Source of the DNA: Microbacterium sp. 3J1
Lineage (GTDB): Bacteria; Actinomycetota; Actinomycetes; Actinomycetales; Microbacteriaceae
Length of the DNA stretch: 64,000 nt
Assembly: GCF_001049495.1 (NCBI RefSeq)
Contig: NZ_CDWI01000007.1
Span: forward strand, 1-64,000
Direction: 5' to 3'
Numbering within the stretch: the first letter of the stretch is position 1; each line of letters opens with the position of its first letter. The position numbers were made by a program, and so were the translations under genes. Below are positions 47,101-54,916 of this stretch, one piece after another. Below the pieces are notes generated by a model, which was not told the DNA's origin, did no database searches, and worked only from the letters and a program-made list of their open reading frames with translations.

Positions 47101-50100
47101 TCGGCACTCGTGACCTCGAGGACATGCGTGGCCAGCGTGTAGCGGAAAGACGTCACGCTGCCCTCGGTCGCACTGAACGAGATGTTCGCGCCGTCGCGCA
47201 CGCCGTCGGCGCCGTAGTTCTCGGCCCAGCTCACATCGTGGGCCACCTTGAGCTCGTAGGCGCCGGTGGGCAGGTCATCGGTCGAGAACTCGTAGACGCC
47301 GTCGCGGTCGCCGTCGGCCATGAGCGTGCCGAGGCAGTCGGGCGACCAGTCGGCCGCGCAGCCGAGCTCGTCCTGCAGAGAGCCGGGCAGCGTCACGATG
47401 GGTCCGTCGGCGGTCGACTGCACGATGTTCGTGCGCGGGTCGAAGTAGAACGTGATCGGTCCGCCGGAGTGCGTGATCGACACGTTCGCGCCGTCGGGCA
47501 CGCCGTTCGCGCCGTAATTGATCGCCCAGCCGCCGTTGACGGCCGCCTTGAACTCGTAGTCGCCGGCGGGCAGATCGAAGGTTCCGGCCCAGACGCCGTC
47601 GGCGCGCAGCGCGAGCTTCGCCTTCTCGCAGGCGGGATCCCAGTCACCGGCGCACCCCATCTCGGAGTTGAGGCTGCCCGGAACCGTCACCATGTCGATC
47701 GGCGACTCCGGCTCCTCGGGCACCTCGAGCGTCACGGCGTTGCCCACTGAGGCGTAGGTCGACGCGGCGGCGTGGTGGCCCGCGGCATCCGTCGTCACCG
47801 CGCGGTACTCGAGGAGCGTGCCGTTCGCGAGGTCGCGGATGTCGTGGAAGACGCGTGGGTCGGTGTCCTCGGCGGTGCCGAGCGGCTGCCATTCGTCGGA
47901 GCCCACGACGCGGTAGGCGAAGCTCGTCTGCGCCCACTGATCGGCGATGTCCGCCTGCACCGCGGACTGCCCGGTGACGCCGGCGCCGGCGGCCGGCGCC
48001 GCGACCGTGAGCGCCGCCGCCTCGGCCGGTGCGCTCACCGTCGCATCGGCCTTCCACACGACGGCGGAGAGCGCCGGGACGGTGACGGATGCCGCAGCAC
48101 CGGCATCCGTGCTGATCGGCGTGGCATCGCCGTACAGCACCTCGTACGATGCGTCGGCCGTGAGCGTCGCCAGGTCGACCGTCTGCGACGTCGCGGCGTT
48201 GTTCACCGCGACGAGGTACTCGACCTTCTCGTCGGCGTCGACGCGGGAGAACGCGTAGACGCCGGCCCCGGCGGCGGCGTGCCGTTCGATCTGCGCTCCG
48301 CTCTCGAGAGCCGGATGCGTCGAGCGCAGATCCGAGAGCGCCGCGACGTGCTCATAGAGCGGGGCATCCGTCGCATAGCGATCGACCGAGCCCGCCTGCT
48401 CTCCCGTGATGAGGTTCTGGTCCGCGTACTCCGCGACCTGCGTGGCGAACAGCGACTGGCGCGCGTTCTTGTCACCGCCGGCGCCCGTGAATCCCTGCTC
48501 GTCGCCGTAGTACACGACCGGCTGACCGCGGGTCAGGAACATGAGCTCGTGCGCGAGCTCGTCACGCTGCAGCGGAGCATCCGTCGACTGCAGGAACGAT
48601 CCGACCCGGCCCATGTCGTGGTTGCCGAGGAAGGTCGGCAGTGCGGTGGCCGACGAGTCGGGTGTCGTGTACCGATCGTCTCCGGCGAACAGCGACTGCA
48701 GACCCTTCGCCGAGTTGCCGGACGCGTAACTGACGGCCGAGGACTGGAAGGTGAAGTCGAGGATCGAGTTCATGTCGGTGTCGCGGACGTACGGCGCGAG
48801 CTTGACCGGGTCGGCGTCGTAGACCTCGCCGAACATGAAGAAGTCGTCGTTGCCCTGAGCGTGCGCGTAGTCGAGGACGTCGGTGGTCCACTGCTCCCAG
48901 AACTCGAAGTTCACGTGCTTGACGGTGTCGATGCGGAAGCCGTCGATGCCGAGGTCGATCCACTGGTCGTACACCTCGACGAAGCCGTTGACGACCGTGG
49001 GGTGCTCGGTCATGAGGTCGTCGAGACCGTCGAAGTCGCCGTACGTGACCGACTCCCCCGACCAGGTCGAGTTGCCGCGGTTGTGGTACAGCGTGGGGTC
49101 GTTCAGCCAGGCGGGGACCTTCACGTCGACCTCCGCCTCGGCGATGACCGGGGTGTAGGGGAAGCTCGTCGCCGGGTCCAGCGCGGGGAACTCCCCCGTG
49201 CCCGCATGGTCGGCCGGATCGAACGCCGTGCCCGCGGCATCCGTGTACGGGCTCGTCGCCTGGTCGATGTAGGAGTACTGGCCCTCGGCGTAGTCGATCA
49301 CGTCGGCGGTGTGGTTCGTGATGATGTCGAAGTACACCTTGATGCCGCGCTCGTGCGCATCGGCGATCAGGGCCTCGAGTTCGGCGTTCGTGCCGAGGTG
49401 CGGATCGATGCGCGTGAAGTCGGTGATCCAGTAGCCGTGGTACCCGGCCGAGGCGTTCGCCCCCTCGCCCTGCACCGGCTTGTTCGCGAAGCTCGGAGTC
49501 AGCCAGATCGCTGTGGTGCCGAGACCCTCGATGTAGTCGAGCTGCTGCCGGATGCCGGCGAGGTCGCCGCCCTGGTAGAAGCCCTTGTCGGTGGGGTCGA
49601 AGCCGGTGGCCATGCGGTCGCCCTCGAGCCCGCCGGCGTCGTTGGCCGGGTCGCCGTTCGCGAAGCGATCCGTCATCACGAAGTAGAACTGCTCTCCCGC
49701 GCCGGCCTGGCGCACGGGTGCGGAGATCAGCGCGTCGTCGTCGGACGTGTATCCGTCGCGGAGGTCGGTGACCTCGAGTCCCACCCGCTTGCGGGTGTCG
49801 TCGAACGTGAAGCGCAGGGTCGCGGGTCCTGCGATGGTCAGCGGGATGTTGTCGCCGCCGCCGTCCAGACCGTAGGCCTCGTCCCACGCGTCGTTCAGGG
49901 CCACCTTGTACTCGTAGTCGCCGGCGGGCACCTCGAACTCGGCGGAGTAGACGCCCTCCGCACCGGTCGGGGCGAGCTCGGTCTCCGCACAGTCGGGGGC
50001 CCAGTCGGCCGCGCACCCCAGTTCGGACTGCAGGGAGCCGACGAGCGCGACCGTGCGGTCGGCGGCGGATGCCGGGGCGATGCCGATGCCTGCGAATCCC

Positions 50101-50177
50101 GAGGCGAGGAGCGCGGTGACGGCGAGGAGTGCGGTCGAGCGCGAGGCAGTCTTCTTCGACGGTGCCAGTGTGAACAC
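44154..50177 (-). CDS. Secreted amylopullulanase: alpha-amylase and pullulanase (GH13) in one chain
   Basis: 2007 residues. A signal peptide ends APASA|ADRT at residue 38. Order: an X25-type starch-binding module (about 40-125); an alpha-amylase GH13 domain with DIITNHT, GFRIDTVKH (Asp near 414), MFGEVYD (Glu near 449) and FLGNHDMG (near 521); two further X25-like modules (about 830-1010); then a pullulanase-type module with CBM48-like region, FNWGYDPYHFSAPEGSYA, VVLDEVFNHT, GFRFDLMGHH (Asp near 1498), LYGEGWNFGE (Glu near 1536) and YVDAHDNETL. An Ig-like domain ends the chain; there is no sortase signal or membrane anchor. It should cut both alpha-1,4 and alpha-1,6 bonds outside the cell. 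GTG 50177 follows AGGGAG; the open frame upstream is repeat DNA. Confidence 0.94.
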   Translation of the reverse strand: MFTLAPSKKTASRSTALLAVTALLASGFAGIGIAPASAADRTVALVGSLQSELGCAADWAPDCAETELAPTGAEGVYSAEFEVPAGDYEYKVALNDAWDEAYGLDGGGDNIPLTIAGPATLRFTFDDTRKRVGLEVTDLRDGYTSDDDALISAPVRQAGAGEQFYFVMTDRFANGDPANDAGGLEGDRMATGFDPTDKGFYQGGDLAGIRQQLDYIEGLGTTAIWLTPSFANKPVQGEGANASAGYHGYWITDFTRIDPHLGTNAELEALIADAHERGIKVYFDIITNHTADVIDYAEGQYSYIDQATSPYTDAAGTAFDPADHAGTGEFPALDPATSFPYTPVIAEAEVDVKVPAWLNDPTLYHNRGNSTWSGESVTYGDFDGLDDLMTEHPTVVNGFVEVYDQWIDLGIDGFRIDTVKHVNFEFWEQWTTDVLDYAHAQGNDDFFMFGEVYDADPVKLAPYVRDTDMNSILDFTFQSSAVSYASGNSAKGLQSLFAGDDRYTTPDSSATALPTFLGNHDMGRVGSFLQSTDAPLQRDELAHELMFLTRGQPVVYYGDEQGFTGAGGDKNARQSLFATQVAEYADQNLITGEQAGSVDRYATDAPLYEHVAALSDLRSTHPALESGAQIERHAAAGAGVYAFSRVDADEKVEYLVAVNNAATSQTVDLATLTADASYEVLYGDATPISTDAGAAASVTVPALSAVVWKADATVSAPAEAAALTVAAPAAGAGVTGQSAVQADIADQWAQTSFAYRVVGSDEWQPLGTAEDTDPRVFHDIRDLANGTLLEYRAVTTDAAGHHAAASTYASVGNAVTLEVPEEPESPIDMVTVPGSLNSEMGCAGDWDPACEKAKLALRADGVWAGTFDLPAGDYEFKAAVNGGWAINYGANGVPDGANVSITHSGGPITFYFDPRTNIVQSTADGPIVTLPGSLQDELGCAADWSPDCLGTLMADGDRDGVYEFSTDDLPTGAYELKVAHDVSWAENYGADGVRDGANISFSATEGSVTSFRYTLATHVLEVTSADPVLPGTGEQRAQWIDAETIAWPATLGSPDGASYQLYSATDASLAVVDGEVAGSDPIDLTVIDGGLTDEQLARFPALEGYLALRVPEADAAALLRTQLAVAQRDEAGALTAFTGVQIAGVLDDLYAAALDDVDLGVTFSGKNPTFRLWAPTAQSATLLTWNEGADGDPVRHEAAWDAASGVWEVKGKKDLKGDEYLWEVVVFAPTTGAIETNRITDPYSVGLTLNSERSVAIDLDDKAWQPKQWQKAKPPLVERSVDRAIYELHIRDFSASDESVPEAERGTYLAFTRDSAGTQQLRQLADAGINTVHLLPSFDIASIEEDRAAQAAPDCDLASFGPADTAQQACIQAVADADAFNWGYDPYHFSAPEGSYAVDADGGARVGEFRSMVGALHDLDLQVVLDEVFNHTAASGQADRSVLDQVVPGYYHRLNAAGGVETSTCCQNVATEHLAAQKLMVDSIVTWARDYKVDGFRFDLMGHHSTTNMQAIRDALDALTLKKDGVDGSAVYLYGEGWNFGEVADDALFEQATQGQLGGTGIGTFNDRLRDAVHGGSPVDASSTFRQGFGTGLGTDPNGDPVNGSTEQALADLGHETDLVKLGLAGNLRDYAFTTSDGAVTAGEDIDYRGSAAGYADQPDEVINYVDAHDNETLYDLSVLKLPVDTSMSDRVRMNTLSLATVTLSQSPSFWHAGTELLRSKSLDRNSYNSGDWFNRIDWTGQESTFGSGLPTAADNQEKWPVMAPLLSNPALKPAAADMAAAEASALDLLRVREEVDLLRLGSADLIQQKVTFPHGDQGAVPGVITMQIDDLVGGDADPELDGALVVFNASPDAVTQTVSGLAGRSFALTPAQANGADAVVKTTTWDAASGTVTVPARSVAVLVDDQVQPIDTSVRASADVLVKSGRSATVKVSVASADGSAPVGTVTVRDRGKVVATVELTTASAGSVSVAVPKLGRGLHLLTVSFDGTEPWQDSRGRLPLPVIVY

Positions 50178-50233
50178 GTGATGCTCCCTGAGTGGCTGCG
50201 GACACGACGACGTGCCCGGATGCTGTGCGAGTG

Positions 50234-50335
50234 AAGCTAGCAGGTGGGCGACGAATGCTGCAAGCGCTTCCAGTGGTGCTGTGGCGATAAGTCGGTGCGT
50301 GGGCTCGATCTCTTGGCCGAAAGTCGTAAGCGCTT
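50234..50335 (-). promoter_or_regulatory. Amylopullulanase promoter with two AAGCGCTT operators
   Basis: Read on the minus strand, TTGCAG (50258-50263) and TAGCTT (50234-50239) form a promoter with an 18-bp spacer. Palindromic AAGCGCTT cores occur at 50262-50269, overlapping the -35 box, and at 50328-50335, 66 bp away. Both have the form of MalR/CcpA/LacI-family sites, so two-site repression or looping by a maltose regulator is plausible. Confidence 0.65.
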
Positions 50336-50506
50336 GCAGACGCGCGTGCGAGGCGCGATCAGGAGTTCGTGCCTCGTTCACCGTTCGGACACCTCGGCCG
50401 GGTACAACTGCTTGAGCGCGGACACAGAGACTCAGACCGGATCGGGTAGTCACGTCACCCGCGCGACACGGTGAGCGTCTGCTCCCGGTGCGGTGACACA
50501 CCGCAC

Positions 50507-50540
50507 AAGACCCCCGCCGAATCGGGTCGGCGGGGGTCTT
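50507..50540. terminator. Terminator hairpin downstream of the thiolase region
   Basis: AAGACCCCCGCCGA (50507-50520) pairs perfectly with TCGGCGGGGGTCTT (50527-50540), with a 6-nt loop and CTCTGTTC following on the plus strand. It separates the amylopullulanase promoter from the repeat block and thiolase gene. Confidence 0.8.
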
Positions 50541-50559
50541 CTCTGTTCGGGGCGCATAG

Positions 50560-50990
50560 GGTGGCGCGCGCTGGGGAAGGCCGCGTGCGCTTTGGGAAGG
50601 CCCTGTGCGCTTGGGAAGGCCGAACCCCGGGATTTCGGCCTTGCGAAGCGCATTCGGCCTTGCGAGGTGTGCGGCCTTGCGAGGTGCGCGGCGTGCGGCG
50701 GCGCGGGATGCGGCGGCGCATGGTGTGGCGCGCGCTTCGGAAGGCATCGTGCGCTTGAGAAGGCCGAACCCCGGGATTTCGGCCCTGCGAAGCGCATTCG
50801 GCCTTGCGAGGTGTGCGGCGGCGCGGGGTGCGGCGGCGCATGGTGTGGCGCGCGCTTCGGAAGGCATCGTGCGCTTGAAAAGGCCGAACCCCGGGATTTC
50901 GGCCTTACGAAGCGTATTGGGCCTTGCGAGGCGTGCGGCGGCGCGGGGTGCGCGGCGGGGCGCGGGGTGGGCGGGGGCGCGCGCGGGGCG
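50560..50990. repeat. Tandem GGCCGAACCCCGGGATTTCGGCC repeat block
   Basis: No gene is seen between 50541 and 51001. A segment containing AGGCCGAACCCCGGGATTTC then GGCC occurs at 50617, 50761 and 50881; the last two units are 120 bp apart and nearly identical over that length. Each contains a small hairpin (GGCCGAA/TTCGGCC). GCGGCGCGGGGTGCGGCGGC-type GC-rich filler lies between. The open frames through it are composition artefacts. Confidence 0.8.
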
Positions 50991-51001
50991 GATGCCGCGG
51001 G

Positions 51002-52186
51002 CTAGAGGCGCTCGACGAGCGTGGCGTTCGCCATGCCGCCGCCCTCGCACATGGTCTGGAGGCCGAAGCGTCCGCCGATCGCGTCGAGGTGGTCGACCAG
51101 CGTGCCGAGCAGCCGGGTGCCCGACGAGCCGAGCGCGTGGCCGAGGGCGATCGCACCTCCGCGGGGGTTCAGCTTCGCAGCATCCGCCCCGAGCTCTGCC
51201 GCCCACGCGAGCGGCACCGAGGCGAAGGCCTCGTTGACCTCGTAGGCGTCGAGGTCGTCGATCGAGAGTCCGGCGCGCTCGAGAATGCGCCGGGTCGCCG
51301 GGATGGGTCCGGTCAGCATCATGAGCGGGTCGTCGCCGACGACCGAGAAGGCATGGAACCTCGCCCGCGGCGTGAGCCCGAGCTGCTCGGCGCGCTCGGC
51401 GCTCATGAGCAGCGCCGCGGAGGCCCCGTCGGTGAGCGGCGACGAGTTGCCGGGAGTGATGCGCCAGTCGAGGTCGGGGAATCGGGCGGCGAGGGCGTCG
51501 GTGCGGAACGCCGGCTGCAGACCCGAGAGGGCGGATGCCGTAGTGCCCCGCCGTACGGTCTCGTCGGCGACGGCATCCGGCGCTTCGGCCACCCCGACGA
51601 CCGTGCGATCGAAGAATCCGTCGTCCCAGGCGGCGGCGGCACGCCGGTGCGATTCGGCCGCGTAGGCGTCGAGGTCGTCGCGATCGAGGCGCCAGCGCTG
51701 GGCGATGAGCTCGGCGGACACCCCCTGATTGACCAGACCCTCGGGGTAGCGCTCGCGCAGGCGGGGCGACATCGGGCTGCCGCCGGCCGCCGAGGATCCT
51801 AGCGGCACGCGGCTCATCGACTCGACCCCGCCGACGATGACCGCGTCATACGCACCCGCCATGATTCCCTGAGCGGCGAAGTGCACGGCCTGTTGACTGG
51901 ATCCGCACTGCCGATCGATGGTCGTCGCCGGCACCGTCTCGGCGAACCCCGCAGCGAGCACCGCCTGCCGGGCGATGTTCGACGACTGATCGCCCACCTG
52001 GCTCACGCAGCCCAGCAGCACGTCGTCGACCTGCGCCGACTCGAGCCCGCTGCGATCGAGGATCGCCGTCAACACGCCGGCAGCGAGGTCCACCGGGTGC
52101 ACCCCTGACAGGGCCCCGCCCGGCTTGCCGCGCCCGACGGGGGTGCGGACGACATCGATCAGGACGGCTTCGCTGCGCGTGCTCAT
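51002..52186 (-). CDS. Acetyl-CoA acetyltransferase (thiolase)
   Basis: 394 residues. The acyl-accepting Cys is in TIDRQCGSSQQA (near 92). The C-terminal motifs NPRGGAIALGHALGSSGTR and MCEGGGMANA supply the catalytic His and second Cys. The protein belongs to the thiolase II family and could act in beta-oxidation or condensation of acetyl-CoA. ATG 52186 and ATG 52195 are both possible; I prefer 52186, which has a GGGA sequence upstream. No cofactor or operon partner is adjacent. Confidence 0.93.
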   Translation of the reverse strand: MSTRSEAVLIDVVRTPVGRGKPGGALSGVHPVDLAAGVLTAILDRSGLESAQVDDVLLGCVSQVGDQSSNIARQAVLAAGFAETVPATTIDRQCGSSQQAVHFAAQGIMAGAYDAVIVGGVESMSRVPLGSSAAGGSPMSPRLRERYPEGLVNQGVSAELIAQRWRLDRDDLDAYAAESHRRAAAAWDDGFFDRTVVGVAEAPDAVADETVRRGTTASALSGLQPAFRTDALAARFPDLDWRITPGNSSPLTDGASAALLMSAERAEQLGLTPRARFHAFSVVGDDPLMMLTGPIPATRRILERAGLSIDDLDAYEVNEAFASVPLAWAAELGADAAKLNPRGGAIALGHALGSSGTRLLGTLVDHLDAIGGRFGLQTMCEGGGMANATLVERL

Positions 52187-52252
52187 GAGTCCCATTGTCA
52201 CCCCGGGCGTGCCCGGTCGGTCGATTCGGGCGGCAGCGCCCCGCATCCGAAA

Positions 52253-52258
52253 TACAAT
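52253..52258 (+). promoter_or_regulatory. Probable -10 box of the ABM-domain gene
   Basis: TACAAT is the only good -10-like hexamer before the gene. It would give a leader of roughly 80 nt. The -35 region is unclear. Confidence 0.35.
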
Positions 52259-52342
52259 CGTTGGTGCGCCCGCACCCCGGCGCATCCCCCACCGTCGAGG
52301 CGCCCGCGACCCGGGCCGACCGCTCTCTCCGAGGACCGCACC

Positions 52343-52930
52343 ATGTCCAGCGAACCCATCACCGTGTCCATCCGCCGCGAGGTCGACCCCGAGCATGTGG
52401 CCGCCGCCACCGCATGGGTGCAGACCGGCGTGAACCTCGCCCACCGGTATCCGGGGTTCCTCGGTTCCGGATGGGTGCGCGACGGCGAGGACTCGCAGAT
52501 CTGGCACATGCTCTACCGGTTCGCCGACGAGAAGTCGCTCATCGCGTGGGAGCAGTCCGGGGAGCGCGAATGGTGGAAGTCGACCGGAGACCAGTTCGTG
52601 CGCAGTGAGCGCGTGCACCGCCGCACCGGCATCGAGGGCTGGTTCGACGAGCCGACCACCGACACCATCACCCTGCCTCGAGCCGACGGCACGACGACCA
52701 CCGTCGCGATGGTCAGCACTCCCCCGCGGTGGAAGCAGGCGGTGTCGATCTGGCTCGGGTTCTTCCCGCTCAACCTCGCCTTCACCTATGCGCTGAGCCC
52801 CGTGCCCGGCTGGAACGAACTCCCGATCTGGCTGCGGGTGCTCGCCACGACCGTCGTGCTGACGCCGATCATGACGTACTGGGTACTGCCCTGGGTCACC
52901 CGCACGCTGCGGAACTGGCTCAATCGCTGA
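52343..52930 (+). CDS. Antibiotic-biosynthesis-monooxygenase-like domain fused to membrane helices
   Basis: 195 residues. The N-terminal ABM-type ferredoxin-like fold (about 5-100) includes VNLAHRYPGFLGSGWVR and IWHMLYRFADEKSL. The C-terminal 70 residues hold two membrane helices (AVSIWLGFFPLNLAFTYAL and LRVLATTVVLTPIMTYWVL). This fusion is common in actinobacteria and its function is unknown. ATG 52343 is preceded by a weak GAGG-like sequence. It is convergent with the LysR gene. Confidence 0.85.
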   Translation: MSSEPITVSIRREVDPEHVAAATAWVQTGVNLAHRYPGFLGSGWVRDGEDSQIWHMLYRFADEKSLIAWEQSGEREWWKSTGDQFVRSERVHRRTGIEGWFDEPTTDTITLPRADGTTTTVAMVSTPPRWKQAVSIWLGFFPLNLAFTYALSPVPGWNELPIWLRVLATTVVLTPIMTYWVLPWVTRTLRNWLNR

Positions 52931-53015
52931 CGTTCGGCCGCCTGGTGCGTCGGCGGCGCCCGCGCCGCGCCCGCCCGCGCCGTTCGCGCCGCCCGCCCGC
53001 CGCGCGCTGAAGCCA

Positions 53016-53100
53016 TGCGGGGCCAATCGCGCATCGGAATCGGCCATCTCGGGTGCCGAATTGACCCCGCACCGGCAGAGGGATGCTTTTTCGACCCCGC
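53016..53100. repeat. Hairpin-repeat C (one unit plus an extra right arm)
   Basis: One 55-bp near-palindrome at 53016-53070 (GCGGGGCCAATCGCGCATCG on the left, GAATTGACCCCGC on the right) is followed by a lone right arm ending TTTTTCGACCCCGC (about 53081-53100). It lies between convergent genes. Confidence 0.8.
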
Positions 53101-53127
53101 ATGGTCGGCGGCCCGCCGTGCCGCCGG

Positions 53128-54027
53128 TCAGAGGCCGACGACGGCCTCGCGCAGCGCCGCTTCGACGGCGGCGACTCCGTCGGTCAGCGGCCCCGGGCGG
53201 CGCACGAGGTACAGGGTGTTGATCGGGGGATCGTCGCTGGGCCGCAGATCCACCAGCCGGCCGTCGTCGAGTTCCTCGGCGATCAGATAGGTCGGCAGCA
53301 CCGTCACGCCCGCACCGGCGACAGCGGCGGCGGCGAGCGCGCGGAGGTCGGGCACGGTCAGCGAAGGGTCGCGCTCGAGACGGATGCCGAACGCATGGCG
53401 CCAGTATCTCCGGAGGATCGGCACGTCGCGAGCGTAGGCCAGCAGGGGCGCCGAGGCGAGCGCATCCGGCCGCAGATGCGGTGACGGCGCGATGCCGACC
53501 GAGGGGGCGGCGACCAGCGCGAACTCCTCGTCGACGAGGCCCTGCGCCGGGAGCGTGCGACCTCGCGGGCGCACGGCCGAGATCACGAGGTCGAGGCTTC
53601 CCGCTCGGAGCCGGTCGAGCAGGTCGTCGGCGAGCCCGGGAGTCACGGTAAGCCGCAGCCCCTCGGCCACGGCGGGAGCGAGTGCCGGCACGGCGACGTG
53701 GGCGAGGAACTCCGCGGCTCCGCCCAGACGGATGACGGGGTGTTCGGCCGCACGAGGCGAGCCCATCGCCTCGGCGAGCGCATCGAGCGGCGCTGCCAGA
53801 CGGGACGCCAGCTCGTCGGCATGAGCGGTCGGGCGGATGCCGCGGGCGTGGCGTTCGAACAGCGGCTCGCCGACGCGCCGCTCGAGAGCTTGCAGCTGCG
53901 CGGTGACCGACGACTGCGCGAGGCCGAGCGTGCGCGCCGCAGCCGACACGGATCCCGAGCGGTGGGCGGCGAGGAACGTCCGCCACAGCCCGACATCCTG
54001 CAGCCCATCGGAATTCCGATCACTCAT
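53128..54027 (-). CDS. LysR-family transcriptional regulator
   Basis: 299 residues. The N-terminal winged HTH (FLAAHRSGSVSAAARTLGLAQ, SSVTAQLQALERRVG) is followed by the periplasmic-binding-like effector domain (VIRLGGAAEFLAHVAVPAL onward). The ATG at 54027 lies 6 nt after a TAGCCT -10-like box, consistent with a leaderless message. It is divergent from a DJ-1/PfpI gene 93 bp away and probably controls it. The effector is unknown. Confidence 0.92.
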   Translation of the reverse strand: MSDRNSDGLQDVGLWRTFLAAHRSGSVSAAARTLGLAQSSVTAQLQALERRVGEPLFERHARGIRPTAHADELASRLAAPLDALAEAMGSPRAAEHPVIRLGGAAEFLAHVAVPALAPAVAEGLRLTVTPGLADDLLDRLRAGSLDLVISAVRPRGRTLPAQGLVDEEFALVAAPSVGIAPSPHLRPDALASAPLLAYARDVPILRRYWRHAFGIRLERDPSLTVPDLRALAAAAVAGAGVTVLPTYLIAEELDDGRLVDLRPSDDPPINTLYLVRRPGPLTDGVAAVEAALREAVVGL

Positions 54028-54046
54028 ATCGGCAGGCTATCGGAAT
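54007..54046. promoter_or_regulatory. ATCGGAAT palindromes at the lysR start
   Basis: A perfect 14-bp palindrome, ATCGGAATTCCGAT, spans 54007-54020 within the first lysR codons. A further ATCGGAAT lies at 54039-54046 upstream of the lysR start, and a weaker ATCGGCA at about 54028. Such repeated half-sites are expected for LysR autoregulation and activation of the divergent gene. Confidence 0.6.
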
Positions 54047-54120
54047 CATGCCGCGACGACGCCCGTTGACTCCAGCATCGCATCCGCCCGGCATCCGCCG
54101 ACCGACCTTTGGGAGCATCC

Positions 54121-54786
54121 ATGTCCACCGTCCTCTTCGTCGTCACCGCCGCCCGCAGCTGGACCCTCTCCGACGGCACCGAGCACCCCACCGGCTACTG
54201 GGCCGAAGAGCTCCTCGCGCCGTACCGCCTGCTCACCGCCGCCGGCCACGACGTCGCCTTCGCCACCCCGGGTGGAGTTGCGCCCGTCGCCGACGCCGCC
54301 AGCCTCGCCGAGGGCGACGCCGAGTCGCTCGCCGCGATCGCTGGGCTCGCTGCGCCCTTGGTGCTCGCCGACATCGATCCCGCCGACTACGCCGCCGTCT
54401 ACTACCCCGGCGGCCACGGCCCGATGCAGGATCTCGCGGTCGACAGCGACTCCGCCGCGGTGATCGTCGCGACGGTCGCGGCAGGTCGTCCGCTGGCCGC
54501 CGTCTGCCACGGGCTCGCCGCACTTCTGCCCGCCCGCACCGCCGACGGTGAGTCCGTGATCGCCGGTCGCCGCATCACGGGGTTCTCCGACGAGGAGGAG
54601 CGCATCGGCGGCCTCGCCGACCGCGCGCCGTTCCTGCTCGAGACGTCGCTGCGGTCGCTCGGAGCCGAGGTCGTCGTGAGCGACCCGTGGAGCGATCACA
54701 CCCTCTTCGACGGACTGCTCATCACCGGCCAGAACCCGCAGTCGTCGGCATCCGCCGCTCGCGCGCTCATCGCGGCGCTCGCCTGA
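54121..54786 (+). CDS. DJ-1/PfpI-family (type 1 glutamine amidotransferase-like) protein
   Basis: 221 residues. The PGGHGPMQDL turn (about 98-107) and the nucleophile elbow AVCHGLAAL (Cys near 129) define the DJ-1/PfpI superfamily; the HchA-like members act as glyoxalase III/deglycase or chaperones. The ATG at 54121 follows a GGGAG sequence, in preference to an upstream ATG four codons earlier. It is divergent from LysR, which suggests induction by a reactive carbonyl or oxidant. That is inferred only. Confidence 0.87.
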   Translation: MSTVLFVVTAARSWTLSDGTEHPTGYWAEELLAPYRLLTAAGHDVAFATPGGVAPVADAASLAEGDAESLAAIAGLAAPLVLADIDPADYAAVYYPGGHGPMQDLAVDSDSAAVIVATVAAGRPLAAVCHGLAALLPARTADGESVIAGRRITGFSDEEERIGGLADRAPFLLETSLRSLGAEVVVSDPWSDHTLFDGLLITGQNPQSSASAARALIAALA

Positions 54787-54824
54787 CGCGCCGGTGCGCG
54801 CGCATCCGTGTGCGCATCCTTCCC

Positions 54825-54916
54825 GCTTCGCATCCTTCCCGCTTCGCATCCCCCGCTTCGCATCCCCCGCTTCGCATCCCCCGCTTCGCATCCCCCGCTT
54901 CGCATCCCCCGCTTCG
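54825..54916. repeat. 14-bp tandem repeat
   Basis: GCTTCGCATCCCCC repeats with 14-bp period at 54841, 54855, 54869, 54883 and 54897, with a variant from 54825 and a final partial at 54911. It runs directly into hairpin array D. Confidence 0.85.

Noticed and set aside
43725..47750. A 1341-codon open frame on the plus strand over the amylopullulanase gene
   Set aside because: It is antisense to a gene with complete catalytic motifs, is extremely Arg/Val/Glu-rich as expected for a complementary-strand frame in high-GC DNA, and has no recognisable domain.
50380..50470. Possible tRNA or small RNA gene
   Set aside because: No cloverleaf with anticodon and T-arm can be formed and no conserved GGTTCGAAT-like sequence is present.
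50178..51206. A 343-codon N-terminal extension of the amylopullulanase
   Set aside because: It passes through a terminator hairpin and the 120-bp repeat block; the signal peptide and ribosome site define the start at 50177.
52187..53986. A 600-residue N-terminal extension of the thiolase
   Set aside because: The extension runs antisense across the ABM-domain gene and the LysR gene. The thiolase fold begins at 52186.
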